Part shown: one piece after another, positions 27,849 to 37,073 of the stretch | How positions within the stretch are numbered: position 1 is the stretch's first letter | Layout of the letters: every line of letters begins with the position of its first letter | NCBI GenBank assembly: GCA_963741405.1 | Contig: CAVUHX010000045.1 | Coordinates: 1-64,000, forward strand | Direction of reading: 5' to 3' | Source of the DNA: Roseiarcus sp963741405 | GTDB taxonomy: Bacteria; Pseudomonadota; Alphaproteobacteria; Rhizobiales; Beijerinckiaceae | Length of the DNA: 64,000 nucleotides | The notes under the pieces: generated by a model | Told to the model about the DNA's origin: nothing | Database searches by the model: none | What the model saw: only the letters and a program-made list of their open reading frames with translations | Translations under genes and position numbers: made by a program

Positions 27849-27907
27849 GGCGGCTCGAGTAAGCGCCTCGCTCCGCCCCCAGCGTGGTTTGTCTCAGGCT
27901 TCGAATC

Positions 27908-28345
27908 TCATCTCAGCGCAATCGACATTCCGCTGAGGTCGAGCGAGAACATGAAGCCGACCTGGCGGCCCCGAAGGCGCAGCACAACGCCCTTGGCGTT
28001 CGAAAGTTGCGCCGCCGACCGGCCGCCGGCGACCGACAATCCGGCTCCGATCGCTGAATAGATGCCCTCGATGTCAGCTGGGCTGTGCATGCGGGAGGCC
28101 GTGCCTACCAGATCTGTGCCCGAGGCGCCGATTGTCGCGCCGGCGCTGATGCCCCCGATCGAAAGCGGATACTGGCGACCCTGGAACGTCAGAATTCCGC
28201 TTCCTGCGGATGCGCCAAAGATAAATCCCGCACTGACGATCTTGATGGATATGGAGCCAGTCGCCGCTTCCGCGGACGGCGCTAAGGCTCCCGTCGCCAG
28301 AGCGGCCCCGCTGAGGATCAGGCTGCGGCGTGTGATGTCTTTCAT
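27908..28345 (-). CDS. Exported protein with Tat-like signal, DUF1134/Ysc84-like
   Basis: 145 residues. The N-terminus RRSLILSGAALATGALAPSAEA looks like a twin-arginine or Sec signal with cleavage after AEA. The mature part is Gly/Ala/Ser-rich and beta-like (ISIKIVSAGFIFGASAGSG, LTFQGRQYPLSIGG, DLVGTASRMHSPADIEGIY, VLRLRGRQVGFMFSLDLSGMSI). The layout recalls DUF1134 (EipA) and SYLF-type envelope proteins, but the match is by pattern only. It converges on araD with 59 bp between. Confidence 0.7.
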   Translation of the reverse strand: MKDITRRSLILSGAALATGALAPSAEAATGSISIKIVSAGFIFGASAGSGILTFQGRQYPLSIGGISAGATIGASGTDLVGTASRMHSPADIEGIYSAIGAGLSVAGGRSAAQLSNAKGVVLRLRGRQVGFMFSLDLSGMSIALR

Positions 28346-28449
28346 TTGAGGATCCCCCTGAAGATCGGACCCGAGCCGGCGTCCGGTTCTCGAAGCGCGC
28401 CCGAAAACATTCACTGCATAGACCCGCCTGCATCCAATTGACAAGTCCA

Positions 28450-28710
28450 CTACGATCCAGGTTCCGCCGGCGGCGTCGACGCCGCAACGCGGCCGGCGCG
28501 TTCGTCGCCTTCTGCGCCTTCGATCAGTCGGCAATGCCTGGCCAACAGGCTTCGGACCGCATTCGCTCGGCGAACGTTCCGCTCCGGCCGGATCAGCGCC
28601 TCGATCCCTTTTCGCGCAACGGCTGGCCAGAGGCTTCGCAGTATCCGATGAACAGTGCTGACCCATAAGCCCCCGTCATGTAGATGCGGAGTCATCGCCC
28701 GTGACGACAA
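28450..28710 (-). CDS. Hypothetical small basic protein
   Basis: 86 residues, or 81 from ATG 28695, downstream of the TsaC gene by 20 bp on the same strand. MTPHLHDGGLWVSTVHRILRSLWP followed by an Arg-rich helix is plausible protein with GC-rich third positions, but I recognise no family. The remaining 100 bp up to the exported-protein gene holds nothing evident. Confidence 0.35.
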   Translation of the reverse strand: MSSRAMTPHLHDGGLWVSTVHRILRSLWPAVARKGIEALIRPERNVRRANAVRSLLARHCRLIEGAEGDERAGRVAASTPPAEPGS

Positions 28711-28730
28711 CAGATTTTCCTGAGCGGCTT

Positions 28731-29711
28731 CTATCCTCCTCTCGGCGCCGCCGCTCTGCGAAGCCTGTCGTTGATCGCCGCGCCCAACTCGCGATGGGGA
28801 ATTGGGGCCGCCGCTATGGTTCGCGCCCCGGACGCATCCAGCTGACGAAGATAAGCGAACAGATTCGACGCCGCCTCGGCAAGATCGCCCGACGGCGAAA
28901 GGTCCAGCCGAGCGAGCGCCGTTCGGCCGGCAAACGCGCCGGCAAAATCAAGAATTGCTTCGTCGGACTGGGCTTCCGACGCCTCAAGACGCACACGCGC
29001 GCGTGGCGCATAGTGCGAGACGAGTTGTCCGGGCGCGCTCGGCGTCTTTGCGCGCGCCGCCGGCGAATGGAGCGGGCGCGCTATCGCCGCCTCGATCGCT
29101 TCGCGCGGGATCGCGCCGTGGCGGAGCAGCTTCGGCGTGTCAAGGCAGGCGACGATCGTCGATTCAAGTCCATGCTGCGATTGTCCGCCGTCGATGATCC
29201 AGTCAATCCTGCCATCGAGATCGGCGAGGACGTGGCCGGCTGTCGTCGGGCTGATCCGACCCGAACGATTGGCGGAGGGTGCGGCGATCGGAACTCCGGC
29301 CGCGTCGATCAGACTGCGCGCGACGGGATGAACGGGAGCGCGAACCGCCAGCGTGTCGAGCCCGGCGCGCGCGAGCAGGCTCACCCGGCATCCCGGGGTG
29401 ACCGGCAGGACCAAAGTCAGCGGCCCAGGCCAGAAGGCCAGCGCCAGCCTTTCGGCGTCGGGGCCTAAAATCGCGTGCTCCCGCGCCGCGTCGAGATCGA
29501 GGACGTGAGCAATGAGCGGGTTGAAGGCCGGCCGCCCTTTGGCCACGAAGACTGCGGCGACAGCCGCATCGGACGTCGCGTCCACCGCAAGTCCGTACAC
29601 GGTCTCTGTCGGCATCGCGACAAGGCCCCCGCCGCGCACACATGCAGCCGCGGCTGCGATCACCTCTGCGGAGGCGGGGGCCACTCGGGTCGTTCGGCGG
29701 CTCGTCGCCAT
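28731..29711 (-). CDS. Threonylcarbamoyl-AMP synthase (Sua5/YrdC/YwlC family)
   Basis: 326 residues from ATG 29711, preceded by AGGAAA. The N-terminal 200 residues are a TsaC/YrdC domain (GGLVAMPTETVYGLAVDA, AAVFVAKGRPAFNPLIAHV, FWPGPLTLVLP, TLAVRAPVHPVARSL, PIAAPSANRSGRISPT). The extra C-terminal Sua5 domain (PGQLVSHYAPRARV onward) makes it the longer Sua5 type. It makes threonylcarbamoyl-AMP from Thr, bicarbonate and ATP for the t6A37 modification of ANN-reading tRNAs. Divergent from an acyl-CoA dehydrogenase gene. Confidence 0.95.
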   Translation of the reverse strand: MATSRRTTRVAPASAEVIAAAAACVRGGGLVAMPTETVYGLAVDATSDAAVAAVFVAKGRPAFNPLIAHVLDLDAAREHAILGPDAERLALAFWPGPLTLVLPVTPGCRVSLLARAGLDTLAVRAPVHPVARSLIDAAGVPIAAPSANRSGRISPTTAGHVLADLDGRIDWIIDGGQSQHGLESTIVACLDTPKLLRHGAIPREAIEAAIARPLHSPAARAKTPSAPGQLVSHYAPRARVRLEASEAQSDEAILDFAGAFAGRTALARLDLSPSGDLAEAASNLFAYLRQLDASGARTIAAAPIPHRELGAAINDRLRRAAAPRGG

Positions 29712-29840
29712 GAGGGTTTCCTGTCGAGCGTTGCGCTGAAACTCGTCTATACATAAACTGGTTTGGCTATGCCGGAATAAACACATACGCGCGCTCGGCG
29801 CGAGGACGGGCGCATGCGGGGCAAAGCGGAGGAGCCGACT

Positions 29841-31625
29841 ATGACCTATCGTTCGCCGGTCGCCGACATTCTGTTTTCACTCCAGACGGTCGCCGGCCTG
29901 CCCGAAATGATCGGATCGAACCTGCACGGGGATTTCGACTGGGAGACAATTTCGTCCGTCGTCGGAGAAGCCGGACGTTTCGCCACCGATGAAATTGCGC
30001 CTCTAAACCGGTCGGGCGACGTCTCGGGGGCCCGCTATGAAAATGGGGTCGTGACCATGCCGGCCGGATTCGGCGATGTCTACCACCGCTGGGCGGAAGC
30101 GGGCTGGGGCGGCGTCTCGGCTCCGGCGGAATTCGGCGGAATGGGGCTGCCCCACCTCGTCAACGTCGCCTGCACCGAAATCTGGAACGGCGCCTCAATG
30201 GCGTTCGCGCTCTGCCCATTGCTGACGGAGGGGGCGATTGGCGCGCTCAAGGCGCACGGGTCCCGCGACCTGCTCGATACCTATCTTGCGGAGATGGTCT
30301 CCGGACGCTGGACCGGCACAATGAATCTGACTGAGCCGCAGGCCGGATCGGACCTCAACGCGGTGAGGACGCGGGCCGAGAAAGCCGTGGACGGAACCTA
30401 CCGTCTTTTCGGCCAGAAGATCTTCATCACATACGGCGAACACGACATGGCCGAAAACATCGTCCATCTCGTGCTGGCGCGCCTGCCCGGGGCGCCGGCC
30501 GGGACACGCGGACTTTCGCTGTTCGTCGCGCCGAAATTCCTGGTCAATTCGGATGGGTCCCTCGGAGCCCGTAACGATCTGCGTTGTGCGAGCATCGAAC
30601 ACAAGCTCGGCATTCATGCCTCGCCGACATGCGTCATGCTCTTTGGAGAGAGCGAAGGCGCCAAGGCCTGGCTGGTCGGCGAAGAAAATCGCGGCCTCGC
30701 CGCCATGTTTGTGATGATGAACGCGGCGCGCCTCGCCGTCGGAACGCAGGGGGTGGCGGTTGGCGAACGCGCCTACCAGCAGGCGCTTGCCTTCGCGCGG
30801 GATCGGAGGCAGGGTCGCGGGTCGAGCGGAGACGGCATGGCGCCGATCATCGAGCACGCCGACGTTCAGCGCATGCTGATGACGATGAAGGCGTATGTGC
30901 ATGCGGCGCGCGGAATCTGCCATCTTACCGCCGCCTCGCTCGATCTGGCGACTCACGGCCGCACGCCCGAGGAGCGGACTGCCGGAGCCAATCGCGCCGC
31001 GCTGCTGACCCCGATCGCCAAGGCGTTCTCGACCGACATCGGCGACGAAGCAGCCTCGCTCGGCGTCCAGGTTCATGGCGGCATGGGCTTCGTCGAGGAA
31101 ACCGGCGCGGCGCAGCATATGCGCGATTCGCGCATTGCAGCCATCTATGAAGGCGCGAACGGAATCCACGGCATCGACCTGGTGCAGCGCAAACTCCCGC
31201 TCGACAGCGGCAGGATCGTCAAAGACGAGATTGCTGCAATTCGCACAATTGTCCGGGAGGTCGAAAAGGACGGCGAAGCGTTCGGCGCGACGGCCGCATC
31301 GCTGACCGAAGCGACCGACGCCCTCGATCAGGCGACGCGCGACATGCAGCGCTGGCTTGCGGGCGACCAGCAATCGGCTCTGGCGGGCGCATCGCAATAT
31401 CTGCGCCTGTTCGGATTGACGCTCGGCGGCGCATGTCTGGCCAAGGCCGGACTCGCCGCCAAGTCGCTTGCCGCCGACGGAAACTCGAGCGAGCTCGGAA
31501 GGGTCGGCCTTGCGCGCTTCTACGCGGAAAAGCTGCTCCCCGTGGCTCCGGGCATCGCGCGCGCTGTCGCATCAGGCGCCGGGCCGCATCAGAACTACGA
31601 AGTCATCCTCGCGGAAAGCACATGA
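29841..31625 (+). CDS. Acyl-CoA dehydrogenase, FadE/AidB-like long form
   Basis: 594 residues from ATG 29841, behind GGAGG; an ATG nine codons earlier lacks a site. Residues GWGGVSAPAEFGGMGLPHLV, GTMNLTEPQAGSDLNAVRTRA (FAD/substrate region), QKIFITYGEHDM, LFVAPKFL and GGMGFVEETGAAQHMRDSRIAAIYEGANGIHGIDL are signatures of the bacterial long acyl-CoA dehydrogenases with a C-terminal extension. It oxidises an acyl-CoA to the 2,3-enoyl-CoA and passes electrons to ETF. The next gene, an enoyl-CoA hydratase, overlaps by 4 bp and would take the product. Confidence 0.95.
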   Translation: MTYRSPVADILFSLQTVAGLPEMIGSNLHGDFDWETISSVVGEAGRFATDEIAPLNRSGDVSGARYENGVVTMPAGFGDVYHRWAEAGWGGVSAPAEFGGMGLPHLVNVACTEIWNGASMAFALCPLLTEGAIGALKAHGSRDLLDTYLAEMVSGRWTGTMNLTEPQAGSDLNAVRTRAEKAVDGTYRLFGQKIFITYGEHDMAENIVHLVLARLPGAPAGTRGLSLFVAPKFLVNSDGSLGARNDLRCASIEHKLGIHASPTCVMLFGESEGAKAWLVGEENRGLAAMFVMMNAARLAVGTQGVAVGERAYQQALAFARDRRQGRGSSGDGMAPIIEHADVQRMLMTMKAYVHAARGICHLTAASLDLATHGRTPEERTAGANRAALLTPIAKAFSTDIGDEAASLGVQVHGGMGFVEETGAAQHMRDSRIAAIYEGANGIHGIDLVQRKLPLDSGRIVKDEIAAIRTIVREVEKDGEAFGATAASLTEATDALDQATRDMQRWLAGDQQSALAGASQYLRLFGLTLGGACLAKAGLAAKSLAADGNSSELGRVGLARFYAEKLLPVAPGIARAVASGAGPHQNYEVILAEST

Positions 31626-32389
31626 CGAACGAGATCGAAATTGCGCGCCAGGGCGCGGTCCTGACTGCGGCCTTCGCGAGGCCGGAGAAGAAGAATGCGA
31701 TCACCAGCGCGATGTATGAAGCGCTTATCGACGTCTTCGACACCGCCGAACAGGACGCGGGCGTCGGCGCACTTGTCCTCAGCGGCAAGGGTGGCGTCTT
31801 CACTGCGGGCAACGACATAAAAGACTTTATCGCTATCGCGACCGGAGCTGTCGGCTCGCGCGATCCGCGCGATTTTCCGGGCTGGCGGTTCATCAGCAGG
31901 CTGGCCGGATTCGGCAAGCCGCTGATTGCGGCGGTCCAGGGCGCCGCGGTCGGTATCGGGACGACGCTGTGCTTCCATTGCGACCTCGTCTACGCGGCGG
32001 GCGATGCTCGCTTCCACATGCCGTTCGTCAACCTGGGGCTTGTTCCCGAGGCCGGGTCGTCGCTGCTTGCGCCGGAACGTTTCGGCCGGGTCCGGGCGGC
32101 CGAATACCTACTGCTGGGTGAGCCCTTCGACGCGCAAACCGCCTACAGGCTCGGCCTTGTCAACGAGGTGCTCCCGGAAGCCGCATTGCTCCCCCACGCG
32201 ATAGAAAAAGCCGCATTGCTCGCCGCCAAGCCGCGTTCGGCCCTCCTCGCGGCGCGTCGGCTTATGCGCGGCGATCCCGCCGCTCTGAGGGAGCGTATGG
32301 AGCGCGAGATCGAAGCATTCGGGGTGGCCCTGGCGTCCGACGAAGCGCGTTCCGCCTTCTTCGCCTTCATGTCCGGGGCGAAAGGTTAG
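31622..32389 (+). CDS. Enoyl-CoA hydratase/isomerase family protein
   Basis: 255 residues, crotonase fold. Oxyanion-hole motifs VFTAGNDIKDF (59-69) and GAAVGIGTT (107-115), and PEAGSS (142-147) supplying the catalytic Glu. It hydrates 2-enoyl-CoA in fatty acid oxidation. ATG 31622 overlaps the acyl-CoA dehydrogenase stop (ATGA), so the pair forms a two-step beta-oxidation operon. Confidence 0.93.
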   Translation: MTNEIEIARQGAVLTAAFARPEKKNAITSAMYEALIDVFDTAEQDAGVGALVLSGKGGVFTAGNDIKDFIAIATGAVGSRDPRDFPGWRFISRLAGFGKPLIAAVQGAAVGIGTTLCFHCDLVYAAGDARFHMPFVNLGLVPEAGSSLLAPERFGRVRAAEYLLLGEPFDAQTAYRLGLVNEVLPEAALLPHAIEKAALLAAKPRSALLAARRLMRGDPAALRERMEREIEAFGVALASDEARSAFFAFMSGAKG

Positions 32390-32409
32390 GCCCGGCGCGG
32401 CGGCGCCTT

Positions 32410-32877
32410 TCATCCGCCGTATCGGCTGGCGAGTTCAGCAGAAAGACGCGCCGTTTCCGCCAGATATCGGGCGATGACCTCGCCCGCGGCCGGAGTGCAT
32501 TTGCGATAGGTCAGCTGGTAGTCGTCGAATCCCTTGTTGTACGCGCCGGCGATCAGGTCGCGCTCGGATTCGGCGATCCCGCCGGCGGCCAGCAGCGTCT
32601 GCATTTTCGTTCGGAACTCCACGCCGTCGCCATCGCCACACAGGTCCCGGAGGTAAGCGAGCGCTCCCATCATCGCGCCCAGCCTGAGGAGCTGCGGCTC
32701 ATAGGGTGGCGGTGCTTCGGCGGGCGCGGGCGTGGCGGGCTCCGCCGGCGCGCCGGCGTGGGGGGAAGCGCTGGGCGCGGATTTGGACTCGGGCTTTGTT
32801 GCGGGCGCCTCCGCTCCACGCGCGTCGACTAACAGGAGCGCGGCGGTGCTCGCCACGACGATCGCGAGCCGTCTCAC
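32410..32877 (-). CDS. TIGR02301-family exported protein
   Basis: 155 residues from GTG 32877, which overlaps the NUDIX stop as GTGA. Signal peptide RRLAIVVASTAALLLVDARGAEA, a Pro/Ala-rich linker, then a helical domain with two Cys (YLRDLCGDGDGVEFR and TYRKCTPAAGE). This matches the rhizobial TIGR02301 family, usually found next to a NUDIX gene as here. Its function is unknown; the paired Cys probably form a disulfide in the periplasm. Confidence 0.8.
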   Translation of the reverse strand: MRRLAIVVASTAALLLVDARGAEAPATKPESKSAPSASPHAGAPAEPATPAPAEAPPPYEPQLLRLGAMMGALAYLRDLCGDGDGVEFRTKMQTLLAAGGIAESERDLIAGAYNKGFDDYQLTYRKCTPAAGEVIARYLAETARLSAELASRYGG

Positions 32878-33326
32878 CGCAACTCCCTTTCGATGCGTCG
32901 CGCGCTCGCGAGGATCTCGCCGAGCTCCGGCGTCGTCAGGAGGCTCTCCGACCCGCCCGGTTCGATCCATGCCACGGCGTCGATCTCGTTGCTGACCCGC
33001 GCCTCGCCCCGGGTCCAGCGGCCGACCAAGGAAGCGATGACAAAATGAGTGCGAACCCGTCCGCCTTCGCGCACGATCGGCTCCACATGCCGGTTGAAGC
33101 CGATGATCTCCGCCTCCACGCCGACTTCTTCGAAAAGCTCGCGCCTGGCCGCCTCGACCAAGGTCTCGCCGACCTCGACGACCCCGCCGGGCAAGGAAAA
33201 GCGTCCCGCCATGGGCGGCCTCGCCCGTCGCCCGACGAGCACCCGGCCCTCCCTGAACACCGCGACGGAAACCGCCAGGATCGGTCGGGCAGGATAGAGG
33301 CGATCGTCTGACGGCGACTCAGCCAT
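32874..33326 (-). CDS. NUDIX hydrolase
   Basis: 150 residues with a complete Nudix box, GGVVEVGETLVEAARRELFEE followed by VG, fitting GX5EX7REUXEEXGU. The N-terminal ILAVSVAVFREGRVLVGRR and LPGG are family-typical. Substrate cannot be told; related ADP-ribose or NTP pyrophosphatases are common. Coupled by overlap to the TIGR02301 gene. Confidence 0.92.
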   Translation of the reverse strand: MAESPSDDRLYPARPILAVSVAVFREGRVLVGRRARPPMAGRFSLPGGVVEVGETLVEAARRELFEEVGVEAEIIGFNRHVEPIVREGGRVRTHFVIASLVGRWTRGEARVSNEIDAVAWIEPGGSESLLTTPELGEILASARRIERELR

Positions 33327-33530
33327 GCCGGCGGCCCGACGGCGACTTCAAGTGCGCCGGCGCGAGGAACGGTTCTTTCGCCATCAAATTCCCGATTCTC
33401 CCATGTTCTGCGCGCGCGACCATCGCGACAATAGAGCCCGAACGGAGCGCCGCTCGCAACGCCTCTTGTCATCGACTCGCCCCGGCGACTAGTTTCGAAC
33501 CTCAAAGCGGTTCAGCGAAAGGCGATAGGA

Positions 33531-34121
33531 ATGGCGGCGCTTGTGCTCGGCCTCGTGATTTTCCTCGGGGTTCACTCGACGCGTATTTTCGCCGACGGCG
33601 GCCGCGCCAAGGCGATTGCGCGGCTCGGCGAGGGCCCGTGGAAGGGCATCTATTCCCTGCTGTCGATCATCGGCTTTGTGCTCATCGTCTGGGGCTTCGG
33701 GCAGGCGCGCGCGAGCGCGGTGGATCTCTGGACGCCGCCGATCTGGGCGCGCCACGCGAACATCCTGCTCATGCTCATCAGCCTGATCCTGATCGGCGCC
33801 TATATTCTCAAGAAGAGCCACATCGCAGTCGCCGTCCACCACCCGATGGTGTGGGGCGTTGCGCTCTGGGCGGCGGGGCACCTCGTCGCCAACGGCTCGA
33901 CGGCGGACATCCTGCTGTTTGGCGCGTTCCTGGTCTGGGCAGGCGCCGATCTCGTCAGCGCCTATGGGCGCGACGCCCGCAATTCCGTCGCCTATCCGAC
34001 GCCGACCTGGAGCGCCACGATCGGCGCGCTCGTGCTCGGCGTCGTCCTGTGGATCGCGCTGCTGGGTGGCCTGCATCTCTGGCTGTTCGGCGTCTCGCCA
34101 ATGGTCGGCATGACCGGGTAG
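33531..34121 (+). CDS. NnrU family membrane protein
   Basis: 196 residues with five or six helices: LVLGLVIFLGVHSTRIF at the start, IYSLLSIIGFVLIVWGFGQAR, HPMVWGVALWAAGHLVANG (conserved His/Trp) and a C-terminal pair. It matches NnrU, a membrane protein related to isoprenoid quinone/haem-linked NnrS-NnrU functions in denitrifiers. No denitrification genes are seen here, so the role is open. Confidence 0.9.
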   Translation: MAALVLGLVIFLGVHSTRIFADGGRAKAIARLGEGPWKGIYSLLSIIGFVLIVWGFGQARASAVDLWTPPIWARHANILLMLISLILIGAYILKKSHIAVAVHHPMVWGVALWAAGHLVANGSTADILLFGAFLVWAGADLVSAYGRDARNSVAYPTPTWSATIGALVLGVVLWIALLGGLHLWLFGVSPMVGMTG

Positions 34122-34255
34122 GTTTTCTTCGCTCCTCTCTCCATTGCAAATTGGCGTCCCACGACGGAAAGCGTTGTATCCTGGACCCACCGGCCGCATA
34201 CTGACATGTCAGTCATGGCGCCACAGTCGGCGACGTTCGGGTTACGGAGGAAGCG

Positions 34256-36088
34256 ATGGCCGAGAAGTCCAAGGCCAAATCAGGCAGCGGCTCGAAGAGC
34301 GAGGCAAAGCAGCCCCTGCGTTCGCGCCTCTGGTTTGACAATCCGGAAAATCCAGGCATGACGGCGCTCTATATCGAGCGCTACCTCAATTTCGGGCTGA
34401 CCCCGGCCGAACTGCGGTCGGGCAAGCCGATCATCGGCATCGCCCAGACCGGATCCGATCTCTCGCCCTGCAACCGGCACCATCTCGATCTGGCGAAGCG
34501 GGTGCGCGACGGGATCATCGCGGCGGGCGGCGTGCCGTTCGAATTCCCGGTCCATCCGATCCAGGAGACCGGCAAGAGGCCGACGGCGGCGCTCGACCGC
34601 AACCTCGCCTATCTCGGCCTCGTCGAGATCCTGATGGGGTATTTCATCGACGGCGTCGTGCTGACGACCGGCTGCGACAAGACGACCCCAGCCTGCATCA
34701 TGGCCGCCGCGACGGTCAACATCCCGGCGATCGTCCTGTCGGGCGGCCCGATGAACAACGGGTGGCATCACGGCGAGCGCACCGGCTCGGGGACGATCGT
34801 CTGGCAGGCGCGCTCCGACCTCGCCGAAGGCAAGATCGGCTACGAGGAATTCATGGAAATCGTGACCTCCTCGGCGCCCTCGATCGGCCATTGCAACACC
34901 ATGGGCACGGCCTCGACCATGAACGCCCTGGCGGAGGCGCTCGGCATGAGCCTGCCCGGCTGCGCCGCGATCCCGGCCCCGCACCGCGAGCGCGGCCAGA
35001 TCGCCTATGAGACCGGCCGCCGTATCGTCGACATGGTGCGGGAGGACCTGAAGCCGTCCGACGTCCTCACCCGCGAAGCCTTCGAGAACACGATCGTGAT
35101 CAACAGCGCGATCGGCGGCTCGACCAACGCGCCGATCCACGTCAACGCCATCGCGCGCCACATTGGCGTCAAGCTCAACATCGCCGACTGGGAGCGGATA
35201 GGGCATCGCATTCCGCTGCTCGTCAACATGCAGCCCGCCGGCAAGTACCTCGGCGAGGAGTTCCATCGGGCGGGCGGGGTGCCGGCGGTCGTGCATGAAC
35301 TGATGAAGCGGAAGCTCATCCATGAGGAGGCCGTGACCGCAAACGGCCGGACGATCGGCGAGAACTGCGCCCGGACAATATCTGACGATCCGGACGTCAT
35401 TTTCCCGATCGAAAAGCCTCTGAAGGAGAACGCCGGCTTCATCGTCCTGTCGGGCAATCTGTTCGACGATGCGATCATGAAGACGAGCGTGATCGACGAA
35501 GAGTTCCGCTCCCGCTTCCTCGCGAACCCGGATGACCCCGACGCGTTCGAGGGACGCGCGATCGTGTTCGACGGCCCGGAGGACTATCACCATCGGATCG
35601 ATGATCCGGCGCTCGGGATCGACGAGCGCAGCATTCTCTTCATTCGCGGAACAGGGCCGATCGGCTATCCGGGCGGCGCAGAGGTCGTCAACATGCAGCC
35701 GCCCGCGGCGCTCATCAAGAAGGGCGTCCACGCGCTGCCCTGCATCGGCGACGGCCGTCAGTCCGGCACGTCGGGCTCGCCCTCGATCCTCAACGCGTCA
35801 CCTGAAGCGGCGGCGGGCGGCGGCCTTGCGCTCCTGAAGACCGGAGATCGCGTGCGCGTCGACCTGAAAAAGCGTCAGGCCAACATCCTCATCTCCGACG
35901 CCGAGCTCAACGAGCGCCGTGCGGCCCTCGTGAAGCACGGCGGCTACGACTACCCGAAGAGCCAGACGCCGTGGCAGCAGATCCAGCGCGAGATGGTGGC
36001 GCAATTCGACGAAGGTATGGTGCTCAAGCCGGCGATAAAATACCAGCGGCTCGCCCAGACGACCGGCGCGCCGCGGGACAATCATTGA
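34256..36088 (+). CDS. IlvD/Edd-family sugar-acid dehydratase (L-arabonate/D-xylonate type)
   Basis: 610 residues. Cys ligands for the [2Fe-2S] cluster are Cys72 (SPCNRHH), Cys139 (TTGCDKTTPAC, with Lys141 and Asp140) and Cys212 (IGHCNTMG). The C-terminal GDGRQSGTSGSPSILN region is the substrate-activating Ser motif. A 20-residue Lys/Ser-rich N-terminal extension is unusual. Among the family, the length and PCNRHH/NNGWHHGER patterns fit pentonate dehydratases of the oxidative arabinose/xylose pathway (product 2-keto-3-deoxy-pentonate) better than IlvD or Edd. This gives a possible kinase-free route for the same sugar that araA would use 8 kb away. Confidence 0.9.
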   Translation: MAEKSKAKSGSGSKSEAKQPLRSRLWFDNPENPGMTALYIERYLNFGLTPAELRSGKPIIGIAQTGSDLSPCNRHHLDLAKRVRDGIIAAGGVPFEFPVHPIQETGKRPTAALDRNLAYLGLVEILMGYFIDGVVLTTGCDKTTPACIMAAATVNIPAIVLSGGPMNNGWHHGERTGSGTIVWQARSDLAEGKIGYEEFMEIVTSSAPSIGHCNTMGTASTMNALAEALGMSLPGCAAIPAPHRERGQIAYETGRRIVDMVREDLKPSDVLTREAFENTIVINSAIGGSTNAPIHVNAIARHIGVKLNIADWERIGHRIPLLVNMQPAGKYLGEEFHRAGGVPAVVHELMKRKLIHEEAVTANGRTIGENCARTISDDPDVIFPIEKPLKENAGFIVLSGNLFDDAIMKTSVIDEEFRSRFLANPDDPDAFEGRAIVFDGPEDYHHRIDDPALGIDERSILFIRGTGPIGYPGGAEVVNMQPPAALIKKGVHALPCIGDGRQSGTSGSPSILNASPEAAAGGGLALLKTGDRVRVDLKKRQANILISDAELNERRAALVKHGGYDYPKSQTPWQQIQREMVAQFDEGMVLKPAIKYQRLAQTTGAPRDNH

Positions 36089-36116
36089 AGAGAGAAGGAC
36101 TACTTTGACGGCCTGG

Positions 36117-36324
36117 CGTCCCGAAGGGGTCTGGTTGAAGTCCCGGTCGACGAACGCATCGGTCGCTTTGGCCGTCGAGTGCTTCGAACGAATTGGGAAA
36201 AGTGCGGCGCCGGGCCGAGCTGAATTTCGGCGACCGCCTCTCCTGCGCCTGCGCCAAACCCCACGGCGCCAAGCTTCTGTTCAAAGGCGACGCCTTCGCG
36301 CAGACCGATGTCAATTCGGACTGA
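36117..36324 (+). pseudogene. Degenerate VapC (PIN-domain) toxin remnant
   Basis: The end of a PIN domain is readable: AVECFERIGK in one frame, then after a one-base shift VRRRAELNFGDRLSCACAK and LLFKGDAFAQTDV to a TGA at 36322-36324. The pattern matches the C-terminus of VapC-type ribonucleases (LNFGDCFAYALAK...LLFKGDDF). The start and the first acidic residues are missing, as is any antitoxin. It lies between the dehydratase and GNAT genes. Confidence 0.65.
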
Positions 36325-36359
36325 CGGGCGTCCTGTCTCAACCTCGAGAGCAACACGGC

Positions 36360-37073
36360 ATGACGACCTCGAACGCCCCGCGACCCATCGCACCCCCGGT
36401 CGATACGCATCACGCCAGGAGGCCAGAGCGGATCGCGCTCGAGGGGCGGTGGATCACCCTCGCTCCGCTCGATGCCGAGAAGCACGCCGAGGCCCTTTAC
36501 GAAGGTTCGAACGGCGACGCAAGGCGGGAGGCGGTTTGGGACTATCTGTTCAACGGCCCGTTCGCGACTTCAGGCGATTTCGCCGCCGACATCGAGCTCA
36601 AGGCGCGCTCGGTCGATCCGCATTTCTTCGCCGTCGTCGACAATGCCTCGGGTCGCGCCGTCGGCTATCAGGCGCTGATGCGGATCGATCCGGCCAACCG
36701 GGTGATCGAGGTCGGCAACATCCTGTACACCCCGGCGATGCAGCGCACGACAGGCGCGACCGAAGCGCAGTATGTCTTCGCGCGCTACGTGTTCGACGTG
36801 CTCGGCAACCGGCGCTACGAATGGAAGTGCAACGCCCTCAACGCGCCCTCGAGGCGCGCCGCCGAGCGCTTCGGCTTCACCTTCGAGGGCGTGTTTCGCC
36901 AGCACATGATCGTCAAGGGCCGCAACCGCGACACCGCCTGGTTCTCGATGCTCGACAGCGAGTGGCCGGCGCGAAAGGCCGCCTACGAGCGCTGGCTCGC
37001 GCCCGGCAATTTCGACGCAAAAGGGCGCCAGAAGGAGAGCCTGTCCAGCCTCATGCCGAGGGCCGCGTCATGA
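36360..37073 (+). CDS. GNAT family N-acetyltransferase (RimJ/RimL type)
   Basis: 237 residues. GRWITLAPLDAEKHAEALY, FAVVDNASGRAVGYQAL, VIEVGNILYTPAMQRTTGATEAQYVFARYVFD and the acetyl-CoA end YEWKCNALNAPSRRAAERFGFTFEGVFRQ fit the RimJ/L branch. It probably acetylates an N-terminal or small-molecule amine; the substrate is not known. The stop overlaps the next gene start (ATGA, 37070-37073). Confidence 0.9.
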   Translation: MTTSNAPRPIAPPVDTHHARRPERIALEGRWITLAPLDAEKHAEALYEGSNGDARREAVWDYLFNGPFATSGDFAADIELKARSVDPHFFAVVDNASGRAVGYQALMRIDPANRVIEVGNILYTPAMQRTTGATEAQYVFARYVFDVLGNRRYEWKCNALNAPSRRAAERFGFTFEGVFRQHMIVKGRNRDTAWFSMLDSEWPARKAAYERWLAPGNFDAKGRQKESLSSLMPRAAS